DNA from: Trinickia diaoshuihuensis
GTDB lineage: Bacteria; Pseudomonadota; Gammaproteobacteria; Burkholderiales; Burkholderiaceae
Reading direction: 5' to 3'
DNA: 64,000 nucleotides
NCBI RefSeq assembly: GCF_003390925.1
Contig: NZ_QUBS01000089.1
Span: 203,138-267,137, forward strand
A program made the translations under genes and the position numbers. Shown here piece by piece: positions 9,125 to 18,527 of this stretch (position 1 is its first letter; the number at the start of each line of letters is the position of its first letter). Under the pieces are notes generated by a model. That model was not told where the DNA came from and ran no database searches. It worked only from the letters and a program-made list of their open reading frames with translations.

Positions 9125-11335
9125 ATGGAGTGGTTCGACGGCAAGGAACGGCGAGCGATTGCGGTGGCCGCGAGTGCCGCATTATGGGCGGGGGTACAGG
9201 GCTATGCGCACGCGCAGTCGGCCCAGGGACAAGACGAGCATGCCGCGAGCACGAGCACGAGCGTGCAGGCGGGGGGCGCATTGCCGACGGTGCGCGTGCA
9301 AGGATCGAGCGCGCAAGACAGCGTGCGCGGTTTCGTCGCCCGCCGCACGAGCACAGGGACCAAGACGGACACGCCGCTCGACGAAATCCCGCAAACGGTC
9401 AATGTGGTGACCTCGGCGCAAATCGAGTCGCAAGGCGCGCTGTCGGTCAACGAGGCGCTGCGCTATGTGCCCGGTTTTTCGTCATACGGCGCGAGCACGC
9501 GGTCGGATTGGTATACGGCGCTGCGCGGGTTCTCGCCGAATCCCTATATCGACGGCTTGGCCGCCCCCAATACGCTCAATCTCGCCGCTTGGCGCGTCGA
9601 TCCCTACCAGATCGAAAGTGTGACGGTGCTGCGCGGGCCGACCTCGGTCCTATATGGCCAGGGCGATCCCGGCGCGCTCGTCGATATCCGGACCAAACAA
9701 CCCACCGCCGAGCCGATCCACGAGATCGAGGTGCAAGTGGGCAACGACGCGCGCAAAGAGATCGGCCTGGACCTCGGCGGCAAGCTGACGAAAGACGGCG
9801 CGCTGACGTACCGCTTCGTCGGCGTGGGGCGCGACGGCAACATGACGACCGGTCCCCAGGCCGATCAACGCCTGATGCTTGCGCCGTCGGTGCAATGGCG
9901 GCCCGATGCAGACACGTCGCTCACGGTTTCCGCGACTTACTTGCACGACAGCACCGATGTTTCCGACAATTTCTTGCCGGCCGCCGGCACGATTCTGACC
10001 AACCCGAACGGCCAGATCTCGCGCGACCTTTATACGGGCGATCCCTCGTTCGCGCGCTACGACAAGCGTCAGTGGTCGATCGGCTATGCGTTCGAGAAAC
10101 GGCTCGACGCTGTTTGGACGCTGCGCCAAACCGCACGCTATGCCCACTTGTCGCTGAACAACGAGGGTACCTACGGCGGCGGCCTCGACCCGACGGATCC
10201 GACCCAGGCTACGCTCACGCGCTATGCGGGACTCTTTCAGCCCAACTACACGCGCTTCGACTGGGAGAACAACGCGCAGGCCTATTTCCATACGGGCTCG
10301 ATCGCGCACACGGTCCTGTTCGGATTCTCGTATAGCCGGCAGTTGTCGACCGATAGCGAACAGGTGGCGTTGGCGCCGAGCTTGAACCTCTATCATCCGG
10401 TCTACACGCCGGTGACGACGGCGATCTTCTCGGGGCCGACGTCGTTCGGGCCCACCGACGTGCGTACGACGCTCGATAGCATCGGCATATACGCGCAAGA
10501 CCAGATCAAACTGACGCCGCGCGTGGTGGCGACGATCGGCGGCCGCGAGGACATCAGCCGCACGCGTACGCAAAACGTTGTAGCGGGCACGGTCCAGAGC
10601 CAGCGCAACACGGCATTTTCCGGCCGGGTGGGCTTCGTCTATCTCGGCGATTACGGCTTGTCGCCGTACGTGAGCTACGCGACCTCGTTCAATCCCGTCA
10701 TCGGCGTCACCGCGGGCGGCACGCCGTTCGCGCCGACGCGCGGCAAACAGATCGAAGCGGGGCTGCGCTGGAAGCCGACGGCGAAAAACTTGATGCTGAC
10801 CGCGGCCATCTACCAGATCGACCAAACCAACGTCCTCACGCCCGATCCGAACGACCCCTCGCACGTGAACAGCGTGCAGACGGGCCGCGTGCGCTCGCGC
10901 GGTATCGAACTGAGCGCCGTGGGCAACGTCACGCGCGATCTGACCGTGGCCGCCGCGTATGCCTATCAGGATGTCAAGAACGTCGAGGCCAACGATGCCT
11001 CGCTCGACAAGTGGCCCGTGGCGATTCCGTTGCCGCGCGAGACGGCGTCGGTGTGGGGCGATTGGACCTGGCATACGGGGCCGCTCGCCGGTTTGGGATT
11101 GGGAGCCGGCGTGCGCTACACGAGCGCCGCGGCGGGCGGATTCGATAATTCGCTGCAAGTGCCGGCTTATGCGCTGATCGATGCGGCGATCCATTACGAC
11201 GTGCGCAATTGGCGCTTCGCGGTCAATGCGACGAATCTTTTCGACCGGAGATACGTGACCGGGTGCCAAAGCGACGCCGCTTGCTTTTACGGCAACGGCC
11301 GTACCGTCGTCGCGACGGCACGCTACGACTGGTGA
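9125..11335 (+). CDS. TonB-dependent ferric siderophore receptor (OrbA/FpvA-like)
   Basis: A 736-residue outer-membrane receptor. It begins with a signal peptide ending at AHAQ near residue 31, then a TonB-box-like LPTVRVQGSS, a plug domain (TPLDEIPQTVNVV; YIDGLAAPNT; LRGPTSVLYGQGDPG) and a 22-strand barrel ending in the typical aromatic residue (ARYDW). This is the siderophore subgroup (TIGR01783-like). ATG 9125 has GGAG six bases upstream; the longer open frame upstream overlaps pvdA and has no signal peptide. Its place at the end of the biosynthesis genes implies import of the siderophore made here. A close paralogue is at 28946-31183. Confidence 0.95.
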   Translation: MEWFDGKERRAIAVAASAALWAGVQGYAHAQSAQGQDEHAASTSTSVQAGGALPTVRVQGSSAQDSVRGFVARRTSTGTKTDTPLDEIPQTVNVVTSAQIESQGALSVNEALRYVPGFSSYGASTRSDWYTALRGFSPNPYIDGLAAPNTLNLAAWRVDPYQIESVTVLRGPTSVLYGQGDPGALVDIRTKQPTAEPIHEIEVQVGNDARKEIGLDLGGKLTKDGALTYRFVGVGRDGNMTTGPQADQRLMLAPSVQWRPDADTSLTVSATYLHDSTDVSDNFLPAAGTILTNPNGQISRDLYTGDPSFARYDKRQWSIGYAFEKRLDAVWTLRQTARYAHLSLNNEGTYGGGLDPTDPTQATLTRYAGLFQPNYTRFDWENNAQAYFHTGSIAHTVLFGFSYSRQLSTDSEQVALAPSLNLYHPVYTPVTTAIFSGPTSFGPTDVRTTLDSIGIYAQDQIKLTPRVVATIGGREDISRTRTQNVVAGTVQSQRNTAFSGRVGFVYLGDYGLSPYVSYATSFNPVIGVTAGGTPFAPTRGKQIEAGLRWKPTAKNLMLTAAIYQIDQTNVLTPDPNDPSHVNSVQTGRVRSRGIELSAVGNVTRDLTVAAAYAYQDVKNVEANDASLDKWPVAIPLPRETASVWGDWTWHTGPLAGLGLGAGVRYTSAAAGGFDNSLQVPAYALIDAAIHYDVRNWRFAVNATNLFDRRYVTGCQSDAACFYGNGRTVVATARYDW

Positions 11336-11352
11336 CGAACGGAGGATATCCG

Positions 11353-12327
11353 ATGAACGAGCCGGCAGCGATGCCCGACGCCGCGCACGAGCGCGCGGAC
11401 CTCATCCGCCTACCGTACCCGGCGTCCGGCGACCCGGCCGCATTGCTGCCGAGCTTGGCCGAGTGGTTCGGCGCCGAGCGCGAGCGGAAGACGGCCACGG
11501 TTGCGTTGACGTACTCGGCCGCGGATGCCGATACGAGCGCAACCGTCGATTCACGGCTCGCCGCGTTTGCGACGCGGGCCGTACGCGACGGCGTGGCCGA
11601 CCGGGTTACGCGCGATGGCCATACGCTACGCTTGTGCGTGTCGCGCGCGACGTTCTGGCAGCATCCGTCACCGTGGCTGACGGCTCCGTCCTCGGGCGGG
11701 GCCGCGCTTCGTTATGTGGTGGAGGGAGGGCGGCGTCATCCCGCGCGTCCGCCGAAACCCACGGGCGTCGTCTATCGGCGATACCTGCCCGCGCTCGGCT
11801 CGACGTTTACGCTTCGTTCCGTCGATGTCGACGAGGATACGGAGCGGTTTCACCGTTGGATGAACGCCGATCGCGTCGCTCGGTTCTGGGATTTGCGCGG
11901 GACGCGCGAGGAGCATGCGGCTTATCTCGCAGCGCAATGCGCCGATGCGCACGTGCATCCGCTGATCGGCGCTTTCGACGATCGGCCGTTCGCCTATTTC
12001 GAGGCGTATTGGGCCAAGGAGGATCGCATCGCGCCGTTCTACGACGCACACGACTTCGACCGCGGGCTGCATCTGCTCGTCGGCGAACGCGACGCGCACG
12101 GGCCTGGGAAGTTGTATGCGTGGTTCAACAGCGTGTTGCACTACCTATTTCTCGACGATCCCCGCACGCAGCGGATCGTCGGCGAGCCGCGCATCGACAA
12201 CGACCGTCACATTGCTTACATGCATCGGCTCGGCGGCTATACGCTCAAGGAGTTCGATTTCCCGCATAAGCGTGCCGCGCTCGTCGTGCTGGAGCGCGAC
12301 ACGTTCTTTACGCATCACGGACCGTAA
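11353..12327 (+). CDS. Siderophore GNAT-type N-acyltransferase (OrbL-like)
   Basis: A 324-residue paralogue of the protein at 6576-7640; both share HPLIGAFDD-PF-YFEAYWAKEDRI, here starting near residue 202, followed by DRGLHLLVG and LDDPRTQRIVGEPRIDN. The start at ATG 11353 is set by a strong GGAGGA six bases upstream; the open frame reaching back into the receptor gene is ignored. In ornibactin clusters two such genes (orbK and orbL) act in N-acylation of the hydroxyornithine residue; which donor each uses is unknown here. It is the last gene of the siderophore block: the next gene is on the opposite strand. Confidence 0.85.
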   Translation: MNEPAAMPDAAHERADLIRLPYPASGDPAALLPSLAEWFGAERERKTATVALTYSAADADTSATVDSRLAAFATRAVRDGVADRVTRDGHTLRLCVSRATFWQHPSPWLTAPSSGGAALRYVVEGGRRHPARPPKPTGVVYRRYLPALGSTFTLRSVDVDEDTERFHRWMNADRVARFWDLRGTREEHAAYLAAQCADAHVHPLIGAFDDRPFAYFEAYWAKEDRIAPFYDAHDFDRGLHLLVGERDAHGPGKLYAWFNSVLHYLFLDDPRTQRIVGEPRIDNDRHIAYMHRLGGYTLKEFDFPHKRAALVVLERDTFFTHHGP

Positions 12328-12358
12328 GCGCGGGCCAAGCGGCCTATCAGTCGCCGAT

Positions 12359-12508
12359 TCAGTCGCCGATTGGGCCCGGCTGCTGGTCGGGTTCCGGCTC
12401 GGGCGTGCCGATATCGGGTACGTCGTCCGGTGCGCCCGGGCTGGGCGCATCGGGAACGCTGGGTTGATCCGGGATCGGCGTGGTCGGATCGCTGGCGAAT
12501 AAACGCAT
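12359..12508 (-). CDS. Small Pro/Asp-rich protein, 49 aa
   Basis: This short frame starts MRLFASDPTTPIPDQP and is rich in Pro, Asp and Gly throughout, ending PGPIGD. Support for it being real: a good AGGAG six bases before the ATG at 12508, and codon use with high GC at third positions. It has no membrane segment, Cys or recognisable domain and is predicted to be disordered. A 12-base tandem repeat (12348-12371) covers the stop, so the stop codon occurs twice in frame. It lies upstream of the BON-domain gene's end on the same strand. Function unknown. Confidence 0.5.
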   Translation of the reverse strand: MRLFASDPTTPIPDQPSVPDAPSPGAPDDVPDIGTPEPEPDQQPGPIGD

Positions 12509-12558
12509 GAAAGACTCCTTGCGGGCGATAGGCAGTGAAATGAGTCAGCGTTGCGCGT

Positions 12559-13053
12559 TTAAGCGGGGTGCGGCGCACCGCCTTGAAGCTCGGGCACGTT
12601 GCCGGGCTGATCGTGGACTACGAGCCGGTCGTCGACTTCGCTCACGCCGGAGATCGCGCTGATGGTTTGGACGAGCGGCGTGTGCTCGGCCGCCAGCACG
12701 TGCCCGGAAAGTCCGATGCAGCCGCCGCTCGCGGTTACGTCGATGGCGCCGGGGCGGCTCGTCAGCCGACCCAGTTGGGCGCGCACGCGTTCGGCGAGGA
12801 CGGTGTCGTCGACCGGCTCGCCACCCCCGTCGAATATCCGTGACGATTGAGCGTGCGCCTTCGCATAGAGGCCGCGCGCCTGATCGGCCGTGCGCTTCGC
12901 CTGGGTGCCGGCGAAGCTGGCCGCCTGGCGCTGGCCCGAATGGAGTTTGTCGCGCAGTGTCGCGCGGCGCCGGCGGCCCATTTGCGGATCGAGGTAATAC
13001 ATGACGGCCGCGCCGGCGGCCAGCGTGGCGACGCTGTTCAATAAGCTCTTCAT
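12559..13053 (-). CDS. BON domain-containing protein
   Basis: A 164-residue protein. The N-terminus has one hydrophobic stretch (residues 4-21, ending VMYYLDPQMGRRRR), a positively charged linker, and a BON domain from about residue 80 (DDTVLAERVRAQLGRL ... GVSEVDDRL). BON domains occur in OsmY-like envelope stress proteins and bind membranes. The YYLDP-GRRRR start is common in a Burkholderia/Rhizobium group of YtxH-like/BON proteins. GGAG lies six bases before the ATG. The neighbours (SDR, thioredoxin-like, small Pro-rich proteins) suggest a general stress set. Exact role unknown. Confidence 0.85.
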   Translation of the reverse strand: MKSLLNSVATLAAGAAVMYYLDPQMGRRRRATLRDKLHSGQRQAASFAGTQAKRTADQARGLYAKAHAQSSRIFDGGGEPVDDTVLAERVRAQLGRLTSRPGAIDVTASGGCIGLSGHVLAAEHTPLVQTISAISGVSEVDDRLVVHDQPGNVPELQGGAPHPA

Positions 13054-13145
13054 AGGGATCTCCGGTCAACCGCGTTCGATCGCGCCGCGCAAAAAGCGCG
13101 ACGCGTCCGCTCTCGATCGAGCATCGCGCGTGCCCCGGCGACGAG

Positions 13146-13916
13146 TCATGCGCCGCCCCATTGCATACTGAGACCGCCGTCGATCGTCCATGTTTGTCCC
13201 GTCACGTAATCGCCGTCGTCGGATGCAAGAAACAGCGCGACGCGCGCGATTTCCTCGGGCTGCCCGGCGCGATGCCACGGAATGACCGAGAACGACTGGT
13301 CGCGCTTGCCGGGATCGTCGAGCCGGCTCTGCGTCATCGGCGTCTGAATCAATCCCGGGGCGATATTGTTGACGTTGATTTTGTCTTCGGCCACTTCGCG
13401 CGAGAGACTGCGCGTGAGCGAGCCGACGCCCGCTTTGGCCATGCCGTAGGGCGCGCTGCCCGGCGTCGGCAAATGCTGGGCGACCGAGGAAATGTTGACG
13501 ATGCGTCCGCCGCCGCCGTGCTGCTTGCGCAGTTTGACGAACGCGCGGCAGCAATAAAGCGGGCCCATCAAATCGGTGCGCAGCACGCGCTCGAGCTCCG
13601 CGTCTTCGATTTCGGCCACTGGAGCCGAACTTGCGCCGACGCCCGCATTGTTGACGAGGATATCGAGGCCGCCCAATTCACGCACGGCATCGTCGAAACA
13701 GCGCCGGACACTGGCCGGATCGCCCACGTCGCCTTGTATGACGAGCGCGCGCCGGCCCGCCGCCTCCACTCGCCGGCGCGTTTGCTCCGCGCCGTCGCGG
13801 TCGGTGTGGTAGACGATGGCGACGTCGGCGCCGTGTTGCGCGAAGATTTCGGCGATCGCTTGCCCGATTCCTGAATCGGCGCCCGTGATGAGCGCGCGTT
13901 TATCTTTCAGTTTCAT
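13146..13916 (-). CDS. SDR family NAD(P)-dependent oxidoreductase (glucose 1-dehydrogenase-like)
   Basis: A 256-residue classical short-chain dehydrogenase. The Rossmann motif ITGADSGIGQA is at residues 10-20, LVNNAG near 87, the catalytic triad Ser-Tyr-Lys in NISSVAQ and YGMAKAG, and the C-terminal YVTGQTWTIDGG. This subgroup is often annotated glucose 1-dehydrogenase or 3-oxoacyl-ACP reductase, but the substrate cannot be read from sequence. GGAG sits seven bases before the ATG. It is on the same strand as the BON gene 92 bases downstream. Confidence 0.9.
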   Translation of the reverse strand: MKLKDKRALITGADSGIGQAIAEIFAQHGADVAIVYHTDRDGAEQTRRRVEAAGRRALVIQGDVGDPASVRRCFDDAVRELGGLDILVNNAGVGASSAPVAEIEDAELERVLRTDLMGPLYCCRAFVKLRKQHGGGGRIVNISSVAQHLPTPGSAPYGMAKAGVGSLTRSLSREVAEDKINVNNIAPGLIQTPMTQSRLDDPGKRDQSFSVIPWHRAGQPEEIARVALFLASDDGDYVTGQTWTIDGGLSMQWGGA

Positions 13917-14068
13917 CTACAGCTCCAGTAAAGAAAGGTCCAACGTCGACTGTGTGAACTGGGGAGCGAGCCGCAAGCGCCATGCCGCCACTGTGCGGCA
14001 CAATGCCTGCTCGAAAGATGGCGGGGCCGCCATGTCCCGTCCGAATTGCTTCGTTGGAGGCGGAACTC

Positions 14069-14392
14069 ATGACGCAACAGAACGGTTATGCCAAGACGGC
14101 GCCGACCCGCGCCGAGGTCGATACGCTAAAGGGCGCCACGGTGCTCGAATTCGGGACGGATTGGTGCGGGTACTGCCAAGGTGCGCAGCCGCATATCGCG
14201 CAAGGACTCGCGGGCGCCGCGCCGCTCGTGCATATGAAAATCGAGGACGGCCCGGGGCGGCCTCTCGGTCGCTCGTTCAAAGTCAAGCTTTGGCCCACGC
14301 TGATTTTCTTGCGAGACGGTGTCGAGCTTGCGCGTGTCGTGCGTCCCACCGACGCGCGCTCCGTTCAAGAGGGCGTCGCCGCGCTAGGCTGA
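14069..14392 (+). CDS. Thioredoxin family protein
   Basis: A 107-residue thioredoxin-fold protein with the active-site motif WCGYC (instead of WCGPC) near residue 33, followed by a conserved cis-proline region (KLWPTLIFL) near residue 74. It has no signal peptide, so it should be cytoplasmic. ATG 14069 is preferred because GGAGG ends nine bases upstream; the longer frame from 13982 has none. Likely a disulfide reductase or redox chaperone; the substrate is unknown. It is divergent from the SDR gene. Confidence 0.85.
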   Translation: MTQQNGYAKTAPTRAEVDTLKGATVLEFGTDWCGYCQGAQPHIAQGLAGAAPLVHMKIEDGPGRPLGRSFKVKLWPTLIFLRDGVELARVVRPTDARSVQEGVAALG

Positions 14393-14440
14393 GGCCAACC
14401 TATTGCGACGCCGAGAAGGGGCGATGCGGCGTGCCACGAA

Positions 14441-14692
14441 TCAAATCGGTGTGGGGCGTTTACCCGATTGGTCGGGCGTGTCCATTTCAGGCGGGTAGGG
14501 CGAGCCCCCCGGCTTGCTTGACGCGCCGGGCTCATGGGCTTGCGTTTCCCTCGGGTCGCGCGGCACGACGCGTTCGGCCTGCTCATCCGGGATCGTATGC
14601 AGCGGCGTGCCGCTGCCGGGCGAATGCGGCGGGTTCGAAGGGTTGCGTTCGCGGCTCGGCGATGCGGCACTCTCGTTCGGGTGTTGGGGCAT
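14441..14692 (-). CDS. Small Pro/Ser/Glu-rich hypothetical protein
   Basis: An 83-residue hydrophilic, Pro-rich, low-complexity protein starting MPQHPNESAASPSRERNPSN and ending in a PYPPEMDTPDQSGKRPTPI tail. A GAGAGG site lies eight bases before the chosen ATG (14692); the longer in-frame start has no site. There are no Cys residues or hydrophobic segments, so it is probably disordered. I recognise no domain. Similar short proteins are common in Burkholderiaceae stress regions, but this is an impression only. Confidence 0.5.
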   Translation of the reverse strand: MPQHPNESAASPSRERNPSNPPHSPGSGTPLHTIPDEQAERVVPRDPRETQAHEPGASSKPGGSPYPPEMDTPDQSGKRPTPI

Positions 14693-15268
14693 GATGGTGG
14701 CCTCTCTAGTAGGGGTACTGACGATAGGTGCAACGCGCAACGCACGTGCCTCGTCTTGTCCGCGATTTCCCTCGCTTATCGTTGGCGCGATTTTATGGAT
14801 TGCCCAGAATTAACGATGCATTCGCCCGAAGATAAAATAGAACGACCTTTATGTTTTAATTGACAATTGGCTTACGAATTGTCGCTCCATGCAATCTATT
14901 GGCGGACAGGGGAGAAGACAAAAAAAGTTCCCGCCACGATACGTAGCGTGCAGGCGCGCGGTATAGGCATCAAAGGGCCCCTTCGTGCGCTGCGCCTTGA
15001 CAAGCCTATTATTCGCGAATAGCTTCTTACCGCCGATGCCTTCGGCACATTTTCATTCGAATTACCCTTCCGCAATCCGGTAGTAAAAAAGCTCCATAGT
15101 TAGTTCGTTTAACGCGGTAATTATTTCTGCGGTTCGATAGTCAGGCTCTTGGTCGTGATCGAGAAGAGGGCTGAATGTCGACCGTCGCCGTGCATTGCGC
15201 GCCGTAAATAGGTGGGCTTGCCATGGCGCGGTCATCGAGAAACGGCAACTCAACTACCAAGGACAACA
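14693..15268. other. AT-richer intergenic region upstream of the first S10 peptidase gene
   Basis: This 576-base stretch is visibly richer in A and T than its surroundings (for example 14790-14890 and 15000-15140), as expected of a promoter region. A minus-strand open frame at 15253-15062 (63 codons, ending ELFYYRIAEG) has a protein-like C-terminal half but no ribosome site; it may be a remnant. No RNA gene or terminator was found. Confidence 0.4.
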
Positions 15269-17125
15269 ATGAAGAAGCGAGATAGGAGTGGTATCCGGGC
15301 GCTGCCGCGTCAAACGCGCGGCGGTCTGTGGCTCGGTTCGATCGCCGCGGCGGTGCTGGCGCTGGCCGGCTGCGGCGGCGGCGACGGCGGCTCGTCAGCG
15401 GTGACGAGCGCCAATGCGCAGCAGGCGGCGGCGCAAGCGTCTCCCGTCGCGAACGCGCAAGACGCGCAAATGCAAAACTGCTCGACCGATCAGCCTTACA
15501 CGGATCCGGTCGCCTATTCGGGCAACGCGACCGACAGTCTCGATCCGTCGCTCGTCTCGGAGAAAGCAGCGGTCATGCATCACACGTGGACGTCGGGCAA
15601 AAAGACGGTCTACTACACCACCACGACGGGTCACCTGACGGCCTCCGATCTCGGCGGCAATGCCGAGGCGACGATGTCCTACGTCGCCTATACGGCGCCG
15701 AGCAAGGACGGCAAGCCGAGACCCGTCACGTTCTTCTACAACGGCGGTCCCGGATCGTCCTCGATCTGGCTGCGGCTCGGCTCGTTCGCGCCCACGCGCG
15801 TGGCTACGCCCGACCCGTTGATGACCAATTGGCCGAACTTCCCGCTCGTCAATAACGAGCAAAGCTTGATCGACACGACCGACATGGTCTTCATCGATCC
15901 GCCGGGTACGGGTCTGTCGGAGGCGATCGCGCCCAACACGAATCAGAAGTTCTGGGGTAGCGATCCCGACGTCGGCGTCATGCGCGACTTCATCCGTCGC
16001 TACATCGCGGTCAACCATCGCACGAACGCGCCGCTGTACTTGTACGGCGAATCGTACGGCACGCCGCGCACGGATATGCTGGCGCTTTCACTCGAATCGG
16101 CCGGCGTTCCGTTGACGGGCATCATGCTGCAGTCGTCGATCTTGAACTACTTCGCCGATGCGATCGAAGCCGTGGCGATTTTGAGCGGCAACACGATCGA
16201 TATGAACGCGCTGAAGCTCGATACCGATACATTGAGCGGCTATTACCCGGGCTACGCGGCGGTCGCCGCTTACTTCAATCAGTTGGCGATACCGAGCGTG
16301 CAGCCCGACCCCGCGCTGTTCGCATTCCAGTCGGAGTTGTTCGCCTCCACGCACTATCACGCGTTCAAGAAGTACGCGCAGTCGTGGGTGCTGAGCCAGT
16401 TGGGCGTGCCCGACTTCCTTGGCCCGCCCATCTTGCCGAGCGCGCCGACGCTGGCCTCGTGGACGTGGGCATCCGGTTTGTCGATGCAGGCGTTGAGCGG
16501 CTATTTCAGTACGGACTATTTCAACATCGCGCTATTGCCGGGAACGACGATCGGCCGCTACGACGGTCGTGTCTCGCTGCCGAACTCCGATCCGAGGCTG
16601 CAAACGGACGGCGACCCGTCGGACATCCTCATCTCGCAGCCGTTCACGACGGCGCTCGCGGTGCAGATGCCGACCTACCTCGGCTATACGGCGCCGAATG
16701 CAACCTACTTGCCGCTGAACGACAACATCATCAACGTCTGGGACTTCTCGCATGACGGCCAGCCGCTGCCCGATACGATTCCCGACTTGTTGGCGGCGAT
16801 CGAGCTCAACCCGCAGTTGAAGGTGATGGCGCTGAACGGGTATCACGATTTGGCCACGCCGTTCTTCAATACCGAGAAGCAACTCGCGCGTTTGCAGACC
16901 GTGCAAGGCTTGAATCCGAACTTGCAGGTGACGTTCTACCCGGGCGGACACATGATCTATCTCGACGATCACGGGCGTCCGAAAATGAAGTCCGATCTGC
17001 TTGATTTCTACGCCGGCCGGCCCGCGCCCACGGCGCTAGGGTTGTGGATGCTGCCGCCGCCGTGGCAAGACGAAGCCCCGGCAGGCACGCCGACGCTGGC
17101 CGCGGCGCAAAGCACGGCTCAGTAA
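15269..17125 (+). CDS. S10 family serine carboxypeptidase-like lipoprotein (copy 1)
   Basis: A 618-residue lipoprotein with a lipobox LALAGC near residue 35, followed by a Gly/Ser/Ala-rich linker. The rest is an alpha/beta-hydrolase of the S10 carboxypeptidase family: NGGPGSSS oxyanion motif near residue 160, nucleophile Ser in YGESYGT near 261, and Asp/His region GYHDLATPF and PGGHMIYLDD near 560. It is predicted to be exported and anchored, and to trim peptides from their C-terminus. ATG 15269 gives the only start with a proper signal peptide. A second copy is at 23390-25183. Both copies are followed by the same kind of small EF-hand-like gene. Confidence 0.9.
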   Translation: MKKRDRSGIRALPRQTRGGLWLGSIAAAVLALAGCGGGDGGSSAVTSANAQQAAAQASPVANAQDAQMQNCSTDQPYTDPVAYSGNATDSLDPSLVSEKAAVMHHTWTSGKKTVYYTTTTGHLTASDLGGNAEATMSYVAYTAPSKDGKPRPVTFFYNGGPGSSSIWLRLGSFAPTRVATPDPLMTNWPNFPLVNNEQSLIDTTDMVFIDPPGTGLSEAIAPNTNQKFWGSDPDVGVMRDFIRRYIAVNHRTNAPLYLYGESYGTPRTDMLALSLESAGVPLTGIMLQSSILNYFADAIEAVAILSGNTIDMNALKLDTDTLSGYYPGYAAVAAYFNQLAIPSVQPDPALFAFQSELFASTHYHAFKKYAQSWVLSQLGVPDFLGPPILPSAPTLASWTWASGLSMQALSGYFSTDYFNIALLPGTTIGRYDGRVSLPNSDPRLQTDGDPSDILISQPFTTALAVQMPTYLGYTAPNATYLPLNDNIINVWDFSHDGQPLPDTIPDLLAAIELNPQLKVMALNGYHDLATPFFNTEKQLARLQTVQGLNPNLQVTFYPGGHMIYLDDHGRPKMKSDLLDFYAGRPAPTALGLWMLPPPWQDEAPAGTPTLAAAQSTAQ

Positions 17126-17172
17126 CTGGCGAACGCTAGTGACTTCGGCTACCTTTTACTTGTGAGCGGATC

Positions 17173-17577
17173 ATGTCACCTATCGATATGCTAAAACGCC
17201 TTACCCCTTGGATCGCGCTTGGCGTCCTGGCCGGCGCGGCGCACGCCGCGACACTGCAGTCGGTCGCGCCCGTCCAATTGCCCCACCGCGGCGGCGGCGT
17301 GGACGGTCCATATTTCCCAAGCAAGCGTGCAACGGCCGTCATGCCCTCGACCGGCAGCGATCTCCAGCGGCAGGCGCAAGCGCGACTCGATGCGCGCCTG
17401 GGCGCGAACACCGTGCTCAGCAACGGCGCGGCAATCACGAAGTCGCAGGCGCAAGCGAACGGGCTCGGCTTCATCGCGAACCACTTCAACGAAATCGATA
17501 CGAGCCATAGCGGGCGCGTCACCATGAGCGACGTCAAACAGTACTTGCAGCAGCGTCAGCTTCAGCGTCAGCAGTAA
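17173..17577 (+). CDS. Small secreted EF-hand-like protein (copy 1)
   Basis: A 134-residue protein with a signal peptide (cleavage after AHAA near residue 26), a conserved GGGVDGPYFPSKR block, and a single EF-hand-like loop DTSHSGRVTMSDV near residue 115 followed by a Gln-rich tail. The loop has Asp and Ser at positions expected for calcium but is isolated, so calcium binding is uncertain. It lies 47 bases after the S10 peptidase gene, probably in the same transcript, and a rho-independent terminator follows. The paralogue at 22944-23342 has the same position next to peptidase copy 2, suggesting the two proteins work together. Confidence 0.75.
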   Translation: MSPIDMLKRLTPWIALGVLAGAAHAATLQSVAPVQLPHRGGGVDGPYFPSKRATAVMPSTGSDLQRQAQARLDARLGANTVLSNGAAITKSQAQANGLGFIANHFNEIDTSHSGRVTMSDVKQYLQQRQLQRQQ

Positions 17578-17600
17578 AGGGACGCATCGTTGGCCGCCAG

Positions 17601-17636
17601 GCCGCCCGCGCGCGATAAGCGCCCGGGCGGCTTTTT
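17601..17636 (+). terminator. Rho-independent terminator after peptidase/EF-hand genes
   Basis: An 8-bp GC stem (GCCGCCCG at 17601, CGGGCGGC at 17624) is followed directly by five T residues. It lies 24 bases after the EF-hand-like gene. Confidence 0.8.
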
Positions 17637-17745
17637 ATCGGGACCGCCGCCTTGCCGGATGAGCCGCGCTGGCATGGCCATTGCACAAATCAGGTCATGC
17701 AAGCGGCAAGCTTGCTTCTGGAAACTTGTCCATAGGAGGTTCCCC

Positions 17746-18270
17746 ATGCCCGAACGCAAAACGCTCGCGCGCGCACAAGCCGATAAGCGAGCCGGGAAGT
17801 CCCCGTCGACGCAGGCGGGGGAATTCGTCAAAGAGGAAATCGATCACGTGCGCGCGGGCAAGCACGGCGTACGGTCCGCGAAACAGGCCGTCGCAATCGG
17901 CCTGTCGAAGGCACGGCGTGCCGGCGTCGATCTGAAACCGCCGAAGAAGGGAGCGACCAGCGACGCCACCCGCAAGAAAGCGCAGAAGGATGCAGCCGCG
18001 GGGCAGGGCAAGGCCGACCCGTCACCGAGCAAAGAGACGAAGGCGAAGCGCTCGCGCACCACGACGGCTGTGCTCAAGCGCGAGAGCGGACGCGGCGCCT
18101 CGCACGAGGCGGTATCGAAGCAGGCCAAGTCGGCCGCGGCCAAGCGCCCCGCGGCGAGCCGCTCGGCCGCCGCGAAAAAGGCTGCGCACACGAAGGGCGC
18201 TGGCGCGCGCTCGGCTGCCGCGAAGAAAGCGGCGCGTACGCGCGCGGCGCGGGCGCACGCGCACCACTGA
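17746..18270 (+). CDS. DUF6496 domain basic Lys/Ala-rich protein
   Basis: A 174-residue, highly basic protein. Residues 24-62 match the DUF6496 pattern (FVKEEIDHVRAGKHG, then AKQAVAIGLSKARRAGV). The rest, from about residue 65, is a low-complexity histone H1-like tail of Ala, Lys and Arg with repeated SAAAKKA units. Such tails bind nucleic acid, so a DNA-associated role is possible but not shown. ATG 17746 has AGGAGG six bases upstream, the strongest site in the area; the longer frame from 17590 covers the terminator and is rejected. Confidence 0.8.
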   Translation: MPERKTLARAQADKRAGKSPSTQAGEFVKEEIDHVRAGKHGVRSAKQAVAIGLSKARRAGVDLKPPKKGATSDATRKKAQKDAAAGQGKADPSPSKETKAKRSRTTTAVLKRESGRGASHEAVSKQAKSAAAKRPAASRSAAAKKAAHTKGAGARSAAAKKAARTRAARAHAHH

Positions 18271-18527
18271 ATCTTTGACCTGCATCAACGAATGCGCTCG
18301 GCCGCTGCGGCGGTCGAGCGCGCATCTGTCAGATCATTGCACCTGCGCGGCGCTCGCGTCGATGCGCGTTTACCTGATCCAAAAAGAGCGCGCGAAGCGG
18401 TGTCGGAATCTAAAGAATAGTGACGCGAGGGTCGTAAACGTGGGCATGGGCCGAAGGTTGCGGCTCGCTGTCTCGCCCGTTGGGTAACACGGCCGAGAGC
18501 AAACAAGAATCGCTACGGGGAACTACC

